Assembly: GCA_021234155.1 (NCBI GenBank)
Contig: JAJEKV010000052.1
Location: forward strand, 4,137,606 to 4,201,605
Length of the DNA stretch: 64,000 nt
Source of the DNA: Isoetes taiwanensis
Lineage: Eukaryota > Streptophyta > Lycopodiopsida > Isoetales > Isoetaceae
Direction: 5' to 3'
Position 1 is the first letter of the stretch; each line of letters opens with the position of its first letter. This document shows, piece by piece, positions 49,481-61,335 of the stretch. The translations under genes and the position numbers were made by a program. The notes under the pieces are model-generated. The model was not told the origin of the DNA. It ran no database searches and worked only from the letters and a program-made list of their open reading frames with translations.

Positions 49481-52400
49481 TTAACCATTTTCAGCCTTAT
49501 CATAAGCATTGGACTTGTGTTTCGGGGTAAAAATAAATCCAGGAGGAGCTGGACCGAGTAACATTTCAGATAGACGAACCTGAACAAAAAAAGAAACCCA
49601 GCTTGACGTCAATGGTCATCACAGGATGCCAATTTTGGTTGATGCTCAATATCCAATGCTTACCCAATCCGCTGCACTATCTGAAACCATAAGAGTCTCT
49701 AGGTCATTACGCCCGAAGTAGTTTGGTGGGCGCCAGTTTAGTTTCTGTGGTACTATCTCTAAAAGCCCGACAGGAATGTATTTGTGCGAGTAGCTTAACC
49801 ATTCTAATAAAAAATGCCGCGTTGTCTCCACACCTGCAAGACCAAAAAAAGCAACTGACTAAAGAACGATTCCAGAATCATTCACCATGCTAATTATTAT
49901 TGAGGAAGAAAAACACCCACTATTGCATTCAAATTGTTTGATTTCAGTGATGTGAATTTGGTGAGAATATGCAGACATTTATCCATGCCCAGCATGAAGG
50001 TGGTTAGATGCCACAAATTTAAGCCTCAATGTTTCAGGCTCTTGAAAAAACATCAAGAGATGTTCTGGCGGAGTCAATGAGGCAATGCAAGTCCTATCAT
50101 TCTAAGTGATGTCATGCTAACTATTCAACTTGTAACCATGTAAAGAATAGCATAAAATTATACCTTTTGAATCTGAGCCCCAATGCTCAAGACCATATCT
50201 GACATAATCACGAAGGATATCTAACCGTTCATTTGCACTAATGTCCCAGTGTCTTTGCTCCTTAATCTCAGTAAATAACCAAGGCTGAAAGCCCACATAA
50301 AAACATGAGTAGCTGACACATACATTTTGAGAACATAAATACATGCTGCCAACTGGACATAGTACTATTATATGCTACTTAGGTACCTTTATGAGTGCTC
50401 CACGAGCAATTAGGCATGTTGAAAGGCACCCAGAAGCAAGATGCTCATTCCAATCAGTAAATGAGAATATATCCCCATTTCCAATAACTTGCAAGTCACC
50501 AGCTTGTTCAGCACATTTATAGATGTAATCCCAATCTGCTACTTTGCTATAACGTTGCTGCCGGGTTCTGCCATGCACAGTTACAGCTGCAGCACCCCAC
50601 TCTCTAATCTGGGGAATTAGAGAGTGAATGCAGTTCCTGCCTTCAAAGTAACCTGTCCTAACCTTGTTAATAGAAAACATGTCAGCTTATGCTTTTCTTT
50701 CCGAAACAACATGCATGATAGTACATACTTTGAGGGTGAGTGGATTGTTCATCACAGCCGAGCAAGCTTTGACTATCTGTCCAAGTTTTGCTGGCTTCGT
50801 AAGGAGGAATGAGCCAGCTCCCTTCTTAACCACTATATCAATAGGGCAACCCACATTTATGTCAATAAAATCAACTGTGCATTCTTGTTCAATGAGCTCC
50901 ACAGTTCTAGCCAAGGTATCGGCATATGGACCACAAATTTGAACCCCAAACATGTCCTCACTTGAATGTCTCCTTAAAAGTGCCCATTCAGAAGCTTGCC
51001 CCTGCCCCATGAAACATGTTATAGAACAACTTTTAATAGCACATTAAACCAGTCAATTAAAACACATAGCTATCCTACAGCATAAGCAGTTTTTAAAATT
51101 CTATAATTACTATTCTTTCAATTGACTGCTCCAAGGTTCTCCGTCCTGATTACTGATTGCCCCCTTCAGGTTCAATTATCGTGCAGCAAGGAATTAAATG
51201 CAAAATGCAACCATTAGCTTGCACAGGGACTTTCCATGAGCTCCTCAGTATGAAATATAAGGGCATGCGTTGGATCCCCGAGAATTAGAAGTTAAGCAAA
51301 AACATAGAAAAAGAGACAGACGTTGAGCATTCTAAGAGAAGCATTATTTCCCACACCATTACAGCACCCTTTTCAAGATATGTCGATTCAACAGCTTGAT
51401 ACTAAAAATATACTTTTAACATTCACAGTTTATAATTTCCTGCAATCCATAGTCTCACCTGAAGTAAATTTGTGCACATAGCCATTTCTCCACATGTAAT
51501 ATCAGCACCAAGAGCTCGACAAATTCTACGAAAAGGAAGATTGCCCACAGTTGTTAAAGGAGCAAGATACAGCTTTTTTCTAAAATCTATCAGCTTCTTC
51601 TCTCTTTTGTTTAATTTCTCATCATCAATAAGCCCCAATAAAGAAGCTTCTACTTCAATACCGTCAATGCCATTTTCTTGCATGCGAGCTAGATTTTCTG
51701 CCTGTGCATTGCTGTCTACTATCACAGTCCACTGATCATCATCGTTCTTTGCCTTCTTGGAATCTGGGGAGGAGTTATCATCAGAAGCTTTCCTGACAAG
51801 TTTTTTCTCCTTCCCAGCATCAGAAATGTCATCAGGGATTTTGGCATCTTCTGACGCTGCTTCTTCAAAATTCTCCTTTAATGGAATTGGGCCTGGGCTT
51901 TTATACTTTCCTTTATTCTGCAAAAAAAGACTAAACTATAAGCTGCAAGTAATTGGCAACTATATATCTTCTAAGTTGAAGAGCATACCATTAGTCCTAA
52001 GAGTCGCAACTGCATGTCTGACTTAGGGAATAGGGCATTATTTTTCCAAAGTAACCTCTGCTTCTCCTTGCTAAGAACATTTAATTCATGAGGGTCCATA
52101 TCAACTTCCTCTTTCTGGTTATCACCTTTGCAAAGGCTGACTTTATCATGTGTTCCAGCATATCGACATGATAAACCAAAAGGGCATGGTTTCTTGTAGT
52201 ACAAGAAGGGGCAGTCACCTGGAAGATCCAAGGGTTTCTGGAAACAAAATACAGATGTACATGTTACTTATTAGATAAAAAATACTCAAAAAAATTGCTA
52301 GTGCAAAACTATATGGTTCCAGGTTAATTGTGTGAATATCATGCTTCCATGAGTTCATGCATGTACTATACCTATGGCATTGACTTGTTAAATATGACTG

Positions 52401-53192
52401 GAATTAAAGATTCAAATATAAACTATTGGCACAGTTTTAATGTCCCCATAGTACTTCCATGTTTATTTAAGAGTAAAATGAAGTTGCTGAAGCACTATAA
52501 GTAATGATTTATACATCTATTGACATCTCCAATATGATTGGTAAAATTCCAGGTTCCGAAACAATTTGAAAACATCTGCATTTCTATTGACACAAGTATA
52601 ACAGACTTCTAATAGTAAAATAATGGACCTCAGAATAAAAATATCTATATCCTTGTAAAAAGCTCAGACTTTCTCGAGGTTGGAACAATCAATGTCAAGC
52701 AAGAATGTGACACATTTGTACCATTGATGAGGTAACCCTCCAAAGACTTGGATTTTGGACGGGAGGCACTTACTTGTGCTAAAAAGCAAGAAATATCGTG
52801 ATTAAATCTGCATGAAGCCCCATAGACACAGGCATTGACATCCCCAGTCCTTGCTACTGCACCACAGAGTCCCTCCGCCAAGTTTTTCGCCTAAATAAAT
52901 CATGGAAATCATCAACTTCAAATCATCAAATTTTAAATTTATAACTTAAAAACTACAGGACCACTGTTACCATTGAACGTTCTCTTTTTTGTTGCCTCTT
53001 TGATTTTTTTTCAGAAGAAATTTTGGTGGGTACTCTCTCTTCTTCTCCTTCCTCATCAGCATCTGTTATTGAACTCGCTGGAATTCTTTGAACTTTTGCA
53101 CTCAAGAATTCAGCTTTAACTGGTGCCTGACCCCGTGCAGCAAGCTCCAGAGCGGAAGAATGCTCACCTTCCACTACCTCAACCGGACCCAT
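49481..53192 (-). CDS. DUS3: tRNA-dihydrouridine(47) synthase, DUS3-like (9 coding exons)
   Basis: Coding exons by GT-AG junctions: 53192-52971, 52890-52774, 52237-51989, 51917-51459, 51001-50729, 50662-50387, 50284-50164, 49833-49664, 49579-49481. They join to 1,986 nt (661 aa) without a stop. The enzyme reduces uridine 47 in the tRNA variable loop using FMN and NADPH. Two CCCH zinc fingers occur in exons 2 ([11 protein letters not shown]) and 3 ([13 protein letters not shown]), as in DUS3 but not other DUS families. The TIM barrel starts in exon 4 ([14 protein letters not shown]). The likely catalytic Cys is in N-V-G-C-P-I-D; FMN-site motifs are [10 protein letters not shown] and V-I-G-N-G-D-I. 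The C-terminus ends K-H-K-S-N-A-Y-D. It is the only intact cellular gene in the window. Confidence 0.96.
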
Positions 53193-53216
53193 CGTGATAA
53201 AATCCTGAAAGGTGGT

Positions 53217-53267
53217 TTAGTTAGGGTTTAGGTAAGCAGAACATAAATCGAAATTGTACCGTACCAT
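53217..53267 (-). promoter_or_regulatory. DUS3 upstream region: telo-box within a 16-codon upstream ORF
   Basis: Reading toward the DUS3 start, AAACCCTAA (53229-53221) is a telo-box, a motif common in promoters or leaders of plant translation and ribosome genes. It lies inside a short ATG...TAA frame (53267-53217) ending 24 bases before the DUS3 ATG. If transcribed, this would be an upstream ORF. Transcript ends are unknown. Confidence 0.5.
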
Positions 53268-54666
53268 GGTCTTACAAGGGCCACGTCAGCATGTTGAATG
53301 GAGGTGACAAGTGAAGCTGGAAGCCATTGTAAGAGGTTAAAGTTTGGTATTTTAAGGAAACTTGGTAAAACTGGTTGCAAGTTTTGTCTCACATCATTTC
53401 TTATCTTGTCCTATTTGCTGGATTGAATCTTTGTTTGAGATGAATGAATGAATGAATGATTTTTATTGTCTACGGACCCAATGAAGGAGCGCAACAGACT
53501 TATTACTGTCTGGGTTAAGAAACTCCCGTCCCGAAGGGTTTTCGAGGGAAAAACCATGGCATTAATAAGAATATTGTCAAACTGTACAGATATACATCAT
53601 CATAAAATAAATCTATATATATCCACATGTCAAGTGTGTGCATGAGGACATAGCTGATCTCGTATATCCATGACCTCCTGAAGATATGATCCCAGCATCC
53701 ATACAGAAGCCGTACTCAATATCACATGTAGCAGCTGGCTAGACTTGATCAACTCAGCATAGCATGTCCGGATTTGATCATATGCTGGACAACTTGAAGG
53801 GTATAGCATTCATTCTCAACGGCTCCCATTTGACGGTATTGTCAAAGCCTGTTCCGGTGTGGCTCACCAATCCATCTGCCCGTCTCAATTTGAAGATGGT
53901 GTGTTCTGTGCGAATGGAGGCAATGAGTCTGCACCTTTTCATAGGCAAATGGGTATGCAGGTAGCATTGCGGGCCTCGTTCCAATGTGGGATTTATATGG
54001 CACTGGTAGTGTGATGTCTTGACCTGTTCAAGCCGGGCACTGGCATCCTACAGATCGCTGTGGAAGCAAGCGTCAAGATATTGCCTCAAGCTATGGCGAT
54101 TTGCCTCTGTTTGCACATGCATATACCTGTGCGCCTACACATTCCATCTAGCCATCCATTGAGCTCTCCTTTCCCTCCAGCAGGCCTTGAGGTGCTGCAA
54201 CCCCATTGCCATGATATAAGCTAAGTTAAAGAGACGAGCATCATCCATATCGACCACCTTCTGAAAATAGACAATGTGGCGATCAAGGGCCACCCTCTAA
54301 AAAGGCAAGAAACCCATCTCCTGCGACAGAATTTGATAAGGGACTGTGGATTTCACCCCCAGTGCTCATACCAAGAAGGCTTTCTGCACCTACTCCAAGT
54401 GATTCCAGGTAGCGAGGGACACCACTGGGTCTCATACTTCGACCCCATATAAAAGGACAGGCTCCACTAAGACTTTAAATAGGTGCGATCGATGGGCCTA
54501 ATCATATAGCTCCGCTCTGTGACTATTGTTTTGCAATTGCATATAGTGTCTTCTAGCCTGCTGTCACTCATAGTCGTATAGATGTGTCCCAATGCATAGT
54601 AAATAAAAACTCCACTCCCAAATATTTGTATGTGGGTGCCACTTCCACATTTTGCCCCCGGTAACT

Positions 54667-54690
54667 GGGGGGGGGAGGGGAGGGGGAGGG
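54667..54690. repeat. Short G-rich run within the LINE remnant
   Basis: A run of G tracts separated by single A residues; could form a G-quadruplex or be an expansion. It lies where the LINE frame is lost. Confidence 0.6.
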
Positions 54691-54791
54691 CTCGGCTGAC
54701 GTGAGGATGATATGAGGACCATGTTAGTATTGGCCAGGTTGATACACATATCAGTCGTCTGGCATAATATGTCCCGGGCATCGAGATGGCG

Positions 54792-55564
54792 CTACGTGTC
54801 TGCGGGAGTGTAAGCTAAGAGGCCCACATCATCAGTATGTGTTAACTGCTTGATGACCCGGTGCAGAAGGTGAGCTCCATCGCCCCCATTGTCAGCAAGC
54901 CAGCTCTCCAACTGATCAATATAAAGGCCAAATAATGCTGGACAGAGAGGGCATCCTTGGCGGACCCCGATACTACTATCGAATGATTGGCTTGTCGGCT
55001 GCAACTGGCTCGAGCATGTCTCATATAACCTGTACAGTGCATTCTGCAGATCTACATGAATCCCCAGCTGTCGCAATCTTGCCTATAGCTTTTCTCAAGG
55101 CACAGTGTCAACGGCCTTTGCAAAGTCCACGAAGCAACATTATAGGCCCTGTCGACTGTTCCTGCTATCTTCAACCAGAGTTTGCAGCATGAAGTTGTGG
55201 TCAATGGTTGAGTGTTGGGGCCTGAAGCCTGCCTGGATGAGGGCCCGCACCTCTACTGCCTCTGCCCAGCCTATCAACTGCTGCTTGAGAATCCCAACTA
55301 GCAGTTTTGCAAACACCAAACTGACCAGGATTGTTCGGTAATCGGCTGGGTAGTGTCGTCACCTGCCTTATAGATGGAAACAACTCTGCTATTAGTCCAC
55401 TGCGATGGGAAGCCTTTCTGTAATGCCTTGTTGAACAAGGCGATCAGCACCGGTAGTATGAACGGCCCTGCCCTCTTGAGCAATTCTGCCTGCATACCAT
55501 CCAGGTCTGGCGCTTTTCCATTGGCAAGACACTGTAAACCTTGGTCCATGTGATGTTCCAGCAC
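54792..55564 (-). pseudogene. RTE-like LINE reverse transcriptase fragment
   Basis: Two main open pieces (55564-55298 and 55076-54792) joined by damaged sequence carry RT blocks 0 to 5. The motif C position reads T-D-D instead of A-D-D. At least one frameshift lies near 55340 and a stop separates motif A from motif B. No endonuclease is visible. Confidence 0.78.
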
Positions 55565-55589
55565 AGTATACGGTCCCAGGACGTATAAT

Positions 55590-57139
55590 GTACTGCCTCG
55601 TTATGCGTACACGCCATCCCGACTGACGTGTACGCCGAGGTGTAGCCAAGCAGGTAGCACCCTAGGGGGCAACTTGCAAGGTGTGTACATGTATTTATGT
55701 GCACATTTACCAATGTGCACATTTATCCATGTGTACACACTTTCCCATGTGGACACTTTATGCCACCTAGTTATTAAAGGCAAGTGGGCCACACCCAATT
55801 ATCCCACATGCTCAAAGGGATAATGGGAAACCCTAGCCCTAACCCTTTGTCTATTTAGGTAAAGGAAACCGTAACTTGCTATTTTCGTCCATAGCATTCT
55901 AGGACTCTGTTTTACTTGCTCCAGGAGCCAAACCCGCCTCCCAAACTCTGTCTAAGCAGTCTAGCTCATCAGTTTCCCCTTCTAGCTCCATCTTCTAGCA
56001 ATTCAGCAGGATGGTCGAGTTCAGAGCAGGAGGAGCGAGCCAAGGATCAGGTATTTTGTCAATTTAATAGCCTAAACCGCCTCCCAGTCATTGAATAAGT
56101 AGGTTTAGCCTATTAAATTGCCCATAGCAGCCATCTAGATCCCAAGATATTGAGCCCTAACTAAAGAACCTAACTCTGTGATTTAGATTAGATCTTGTTT
56201 TTTAGTTCTTCTGTGATGTGTATGATGATGTATCTCTGTGGACTCATTGTATTGGGAAGGGGGGTAGAGACCTTAAAGGCTGGTAGTTGATGCTCCTAGC
56301 TAGCCTCTTTAGCACACTGTAAATTCGGCATGTGTACAAGAGCCACACCTGGTTGTGGGTGAAGGGGCCAGACTGGCTCATAAGGAGGTTCATGTCCTGA
56401 CTCATGAGAACGATCCCTCTGGTGTGTAAAGCCTACCGGGGATCCCTGTGGACTAGGTCTAATGGCTTGCCACTGCGTGTGGGCAAGGCATGGGCTCAAT
56501 ACCCGTGGAGTGATGCGTCACTCTCCATTGGGTTCAAGTCGAATAAGGGCAGTGGCCCTCTAGTCACCTTGAGTCAGCATGTAGATCTCTGGAGGGAGTG
56601 ATCCCTACCTGCCCCTTCGGAACTGGGGAGATGCAACCCAGGAATAGCCCCTTTGGTTATGCATCCGGCGGGCTACAGTCAGGTCCCAACGCTTTTCAAT
56701 CTACTCTACAAAGTGTGCACAGGAGGGGCGGATGGAGTGGACTACCCTTAGCCATGCTCTTATGCCAGCCAAATCCATTGCCATGAATTCTGTCTGCAAT
56801 GACCTCTGGAGACCCAAGCCGTCAGTCATCCCCTTGAGTCTGAGCCTTGGGTAGTATTCCCCATGTGATGTACTGATCTTTGTCTATGTAGATATGTGAT
56901 GTGCCATCCTTCGAGGTGGTATGTGATATTGATGTTGTATACTGACATGTATATTTACGCTTCCGCAGCTAGGTCGGCCCTGAGGGAGACAGGGCAAATG
57001 AACCCTTCATTCTTCCCACTGGAACTCATCAAGGTTGCAGTGATACGTGGAGGGCCCTGTATCAATGTGGAGCTGGTATGGGGGATGAACTCATGTTTGT
57101 ATACGGTGAGAGCACCGTATATGAGTAGGGGACGTCACA
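55590..57139 (+). repeat. LTR of the same gypsy family (left LTR of a second copy)
   Basis: The right half aligns with the LTRs at 18451-20001 and 29171-30796, e.g. the identical block caaagtgtgcacaggagggg at about 56709 and the ccatccttcgaggtggt / acccttcgtggtggt block. The end is gtcaca at 57134-57139, directly followed by a primer-binding site. The left part is more divergent, so the start is approximate (55590-55620). Because the primer site follows, this is a 5' LTR whose internal region extends right. Confidence 0.82.
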
Positions 57140-57140
57140 G

Positions 57141-57156
57141 TGGTATCAGAGCTATG
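57141..57156 (+). other. tRNA-iMet primer-binding site
   Basis: TGGTATCAGAGC lies 2 bases after the LTR end and is complementary to the 3' end of plant initiator tRNA-Met. It proves that the adjacent LTR is a 5' LTR in plus orientation. Confidence 0.9.
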
Positions 57157-57424
57157 TTCTTGGTGACCAAGAGCAAAGCACTGACCATGCTCCCAGTAGT
57201 ACTAACTTTGTAGGATTCTCAAACCTCGAAAAAGTGGGAATTTTTTTTTTCATTTTTAAGTCGCATTTAATTAAAGTGGGACAAATCTCGAAATTTGGGA
57301 CTCAGACTGAAAATGGGACTCTTACATTGAATCGTTGTTAGATTTTCACATCATATAACAAGGACTGGTTCATAATATTTTCTTACATAATTTCCAAATA
57401 AATAGTTGAGAAAGTTGAGCGAGG

Positions 57425-57640
57425 TGAGATCGAAAGGGGGAGGGGAAGGGGAGAAGTCATGGAAGAGGGGCAAGGGGGGAAGAGGGGAGTGAGAAAAGGG
57501 GGGAGAAGAGGGGCAAGGGGGGGAAGTGGGGGAAGGGAGAAGAGGGAAGACGGGAAGAGGGGCAAGGGGAAGGGGACAAGGGGGAAGGGGGCAAGGGGGA
57601 AGGTCGAGAGTGGGGAAGGGGGGAGGGGAAATCCAAAATA
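57425..57640 (+). repeat. Purine-only G-rich tract
   Basis: About 215 bases almost entirely of G and A, with recurring gaggggcaagggg units. Strong potential for G-quadruplex or triplex structure; short open frames here are composition artefacts. Confidence 0.85.
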
Positions 57641-58577
57641 ATAAAGGGAACCTATCCCTAGAGATTAAAAATACATATTATCAAAATATAATTAATAATT
57701 AATTTAATTAATTATAAAATAATTTAATTTAATAAATAACTAATGATAAAAAAAATATAAACCATTCTCTTATCTTCTCGACTAGTGAGTCGAGAAGCCG
57801 GGGTCACCATCAAGGGCCCTGTTACTCCCATCTCAGGGCACCGCAATAGGCCCTTTTAGGGTCTTTAGATAGTCCCATTTTCAAGGCATCCAATGAACCA
57901 AATTTCTCCAACGATCCATTTTTGGGACTGGGAAACCGTTTGTGGGCACCCTCCTTACCACTGCGCGCTTTTGTATCAGGTTTTCTCCCCTTTCTTTCAA
58001 GATTACAGATATCAAGGCCCCGGAAGGCCTGCTAGTTGCTCTATGACATCCCTAATCTTATGGCCGCCAGAATCACCCTTTTTTTTGCTCAAACAATGAG
58101 ACGGAGGAATGGCTATGGCGGTGCTTACCGTTTTGAAGCCTTTTTTTCGGCCGCCAATTCGAGCGCTTTGTGTCCGCTTGCAAATCCTGTAAACGTTTGA
58201 AGCGATGATTTTTAATGCTTCAATCGGTTGGAAAATGTACGGTTCTGCTCTTGATGTTTGCACAAAAATGTGCTTGTATTTAACTACGCAGTGATTTCTA
58301 GCAGCAAAAAGCTTGCATCGCTTAGAAGATGCTGTTACTTTCCGTGTCCGTGAATCCACAAAGAAGAGAAAAAACTAGAATTAAATAGCTAAATAGCGGA
58401 TGTCAAGACGCAAGCTTGAAGAACCGGCTTAGTCCGGTGCAATTTCTAGCTCTGCAGGCCCAAGAAACGGCTTCAATCTGGTATTTTTCTAGCTTTGCAG
58501 AGTCTTAATCTGACCTACCAGCTCTATTTTTATGCAAACACCCATAGAAGCCCAACTCGGGTGCCATAGCCGCCTCC

Positions 58578-58640
58578 TTCAAGTCTGGCGCCTTCAAGCC
58601 AGTCTGGCGCCTTCAAGTCTGGCGCCTTCAAGCCAGTCTG
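58578..58640 (+). repeat. Short tandem array, tctggcgccttcaag unit
   Basis: Three to four copies, alternating with and without a ccag spacer. Confidence 0.75.
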
Positions 58641-59509
58641 CCCCTTTTCTTTCGTTGCATGGCGCTCACAGATTCAATCGGCTTCAGATCTTCCAGATGT
58701 TCAAATCTTCCAGATGTTCGGATCTTCGATCCGGGCCGGTTCTTGCTTTCAATCAAGATTTCGAGCAACCAAGAGGTAAGGTAAAAATCTTTTCTTTTCT
58801 TGTAAGAAATCTTTTCTTTTCTTGTTCTTGTTCTTACATGCCAATATGCACATACAGAGGTAATGAACCGAGAACAAATTTGCTTAAACAAAGAAAAGCC
58901 AACATACAAGAAATGAGCTTAAGAGCCCCGCTTCGGAGATGGCCGGATCGAGGATATGGAGTTGAGATGAACCGCTTCTTGTAAGAACTTCTTGCATTTT
59001 ATCTTATGCTTTTGCATAATCAAGAAAAAACTTCTAAAAAACCGGCTTCTAAAGTCGAATTCATGCAGAGTTTTCATCAGAGAAAGCGGGTTCCGTAGCG
59101 GTGTTACTCGGGAGCGTGGAATTACTCCAACCTATCTATTCCTAAGGTGTGTTACTCCGTAAGGTGGAAATTACAGCCATGCCCAAAACGACAGTCCAAA
59201 CGACAGCCCCAAACGTATGTGCCAAATTCTAAATTTCCAACACCAAAGGAAAAAAAGCTGGGTAATGCACAAATTTTAAATTTCTAGGCCAGACGGGAAA
59301 ACAAAGCTGGTTAAAGTAATATATTACAAAAATACCATTATTGGGATATCATTTTATTAGTGTCACCCGTATAAATATTTGAATTTATGTCGCAAATTGA
59401 TAGCATAGCATGGTTGTGTGTTTATATGTATGCTTGTATAATCATATTTTACACCTTATGTTGACCTTAGAGGTGCTAGGCATATAATTCTTATGTCTAA
59501 GATAAAAAG

Positions 59510-59760
59510 TGGACCGTGTGCTAGTATGCTAATCGTGTATTATGAAATTGTGATAGTATAAAGTACTAATGTGTGCTAATTAAGGTGTGCTAGTATAAAA
59601 ATGCTAATGTGTTCTAATACTAATGTGTGCTAGTATAAAATGCTAATGTGTGCTACTAATGTGTACTAATGTATAAAAATGCTAATGTGTGCTAATACTA
59701 ATGTGTGATAGAATGTGATAAACTAATGTGTGATAGAATGTGATAAACTATGGTGTGTCC
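59510..59760 (+). repeat. Degenerate minisatellite, aatgtgtgctaat-type unit
   Basis: About a dozen irregular copies of gctaatgtgtgctaatact-like units, including a duplicated gtgtgatagaatgtgataaact block near 59702-59750. Confidence 0.75.
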
Positions 59761-60987
59761 CATTTGGAAAATCTATATTTGAAATAAGCTATGGGTGGTA
59801 TATTTTTTTTTATATGTATACATAATAAATGCATAAGATATGGTGTTCATTAGAAAATACATAGAAAATACCATTGTTGGGTCCAGCTTAGTCATGAACC
59901 TCGAATCAGAGTTTTCCACCCCGAAGCCGCCTTTCTCGACTCATGAAGTCGAAAAGGTCCTCGATCTCGACCTCGAACTCGCTTTTCACTTTGAGCTTCC
60001 TTTCTCAACCCCCAAAACTTCGTTTTTACTCGATGCTTTTCTCGACCCACCTAGTCGAGAAAGGCCCTTAAAAATCTTCTTGAAAAAAAAAACTTTTTTC
60101 CTAGTTAAAAAAAAAAAAAAAAAAAAAAATTTACTCGAAGTTACGCTTTCTCGACTCATGAGTCGAGAAAGGCCATTAGAGGGGCCTTGAGGGTCTTTCT
60201 CGACCGCGAAGTCGAAAAGGCCCCTCAAAAAATTTTTTTTTTTTTTGCTACTTAGAAAAAAAGAAGGAATTTTTTTTTTTTTGTTTTTTGTTTTTTGGGC
60301 TCTAAGCTACATCGGGAGGGCCTTTCTCGACTCAAGTCGAGAAAGGCCTCATACCTACATTCTTCGAAAATGGCCCTTAGAACTGGTTGTTTTCTTATTT
60401 GTATTGTCTCAGTAGCATCACTTGCACTAACTTGATTTTGCCTTTCCCAAAGTACAAATCGCGAACGTAAAGGACATGATCGGGAGCCATGTCGCTAAGC
60501 GTGTTCAGATTTCTATTCTCTTCAAGTTGCTCTTGTGGCTTGGAACGCCTCGACCTTGCTCTGCATGTTGTTCCCAGTAGGTGGTCTGTGTGCGAAGATG
60601 ATGTAATATTTGTGTCAGCCCGACCATCATGGTATCTTCAACCATTGTAAACTTTGGTTTCAATCTAGAACTTTGGTTTCAATCTTTAATGAATTTCCTT
60701 TGTTTCAGTTGCATTGTTCTTGTTCTCGACTCGCTAACCAGGGAAAACTGGAGGAAAGCTTCGATGCAGAGTTCTAGACAAAAAATCGAATTAAGGATAG
60801 TTTTCGGGTCGGGGTGCTCCTTTTCATGTAAATTAACAGGGTTCCGAAAAAAAATGGGAATTGAATGAGTCCCACTTTAATTAAATACGACTTTTTTGTA
60901 GTATATGCTAAGCTAGTAACACTTAGAAGAATTGAAAAACCAAGAAAAACTAAAAAGTTCAATAAATTTTGACCTAAAGTAGCAGAG

Positions 60988-61054
60988 GTCTCACGGTATG
61001 CGCCCAGGCCAAAAACCAATATTTGGTTTTGCCTCCCAGCGCACACCGTGAGAC
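60988..61054 (+). repeat. 67-bp hairpin repeat, copy 1
   Basis: Arms gtctcacggtatgcgcc and the near complement ending gcgcacaccgtgagac enclose an inner accaaaaaccaatatttggt hairpin. First of four copies of identical length and orientation. Confidence 0.9.
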
Positions 61055-61199
61055 ATGTGCCATAATCACCTTGAAACATGATGAATTTTAACAAACTAAC
61101 ATGCTAAATCGAGTTTTAAGGTAAGAATTAGTTAGAACTGTATGTTATACCCCTAAGAATATGCCTAGAAATCATAAAATTTAGTCAAGAATGCCAAAT

Positions 61200-61266
61200 G
61201 TCTCACGGTATGCGCCCAGACCAAAAACCAATATTTGGTTTTGCCTCCTGGCGCACACCGTGAGAC
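61200..61266 (+). repeat. 67-bp hairpin repeat, copy 2
   Basis: Same structure, 212 bp after copy 1. It ends 69 bp before the H3-like start codon. Confidence 0.9.
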
Positions 61267-61335
61267 CAATGGATTAGAAAAGTCTGAAGTAAGCGTATGC
61301 AATAGGTTAATAGGTGCCTTGGCACATCCCAAAAG

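Larger units (their letters stand above)
53440..55590 (-). mobile_element. RTE-like LINE, decayed, minus strand
   Basis: RT motifs run right to left: C-L-A-N-G-K-A-P-D-L-D-G-M-Q-A-E-L-L-K (about 55530), F-V-D-F-A-K-A-V-D-T-V motif A (about 55110), G-V-R-Q-G-C-P-L-C-P-A-L-F motif B (about 54960), T-D-D-V-G-L-L-A motif C (about 54830), then D-M-C-I-N-L-A-N-T. Frames shift and stop repeatedly. At its 3' end is a short tandem attc array (about 53441-53460), the microsatellite tail typical of RTE-type LINEs rather than a poly(A). The 5' end is cut near 55590 where an LTR begins. Confidence 0.8.
57774..60348. repeat. Family of TCGA-core palindromes (six copies)
   Basis: Copies at 57774-57797, 59930-59957, 60036-60065, 60146-60171, 60195-60220 and 60319-60348 share the arm CTTTCTCGACT and its complement. 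The copy at 60146-60171 is a perfect 26-bp palindrome; that at 60319-60348 has 14-bp perfect arms with a 2-base spacer. Sequence between them is unrelated or homopolymeric. Such conservation of the paired arms points to a structural or binding role or to a tiny mobile repeat. Confidence 0.85.
57160..60985. other. Leader or inserted region, non-coding, rich in palindromes and simple repeats
   Basis: No gene is recognised over 3.8 kb. Contents: a purine-rich G tract (57425-57640), an AT-rich block (57660-57770), a 25-bp inverted pair (57258-57282 with 60869-60893, 24 of 25 matching), a tctggcgccttcaag tandem array (58578-58640), an aatgtgtgct minisatellite (about 59510-59760), six TCGA-core palindromes (57774-60348) and long A and T runs (60085-60130, 60229-60290). 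It could be the long 5' leader of the LTR element, or it could include another insertion bounded by the 25-bp pair. Confidence 0.5.

Noticed and set aside
50624-50942. Plus-strand ORFs over DUS3 exons 5 and 6
   Set aside because: Shadows of the minus-strand exons, which splice into one conserved protein.
57459-57641. Gly/Arg/Lys-rich open frame
   Set aside because: Produced by the purine-only tract; no domain, and the opposite strand gives a Pro/Leu/Ser frame of the same kind.
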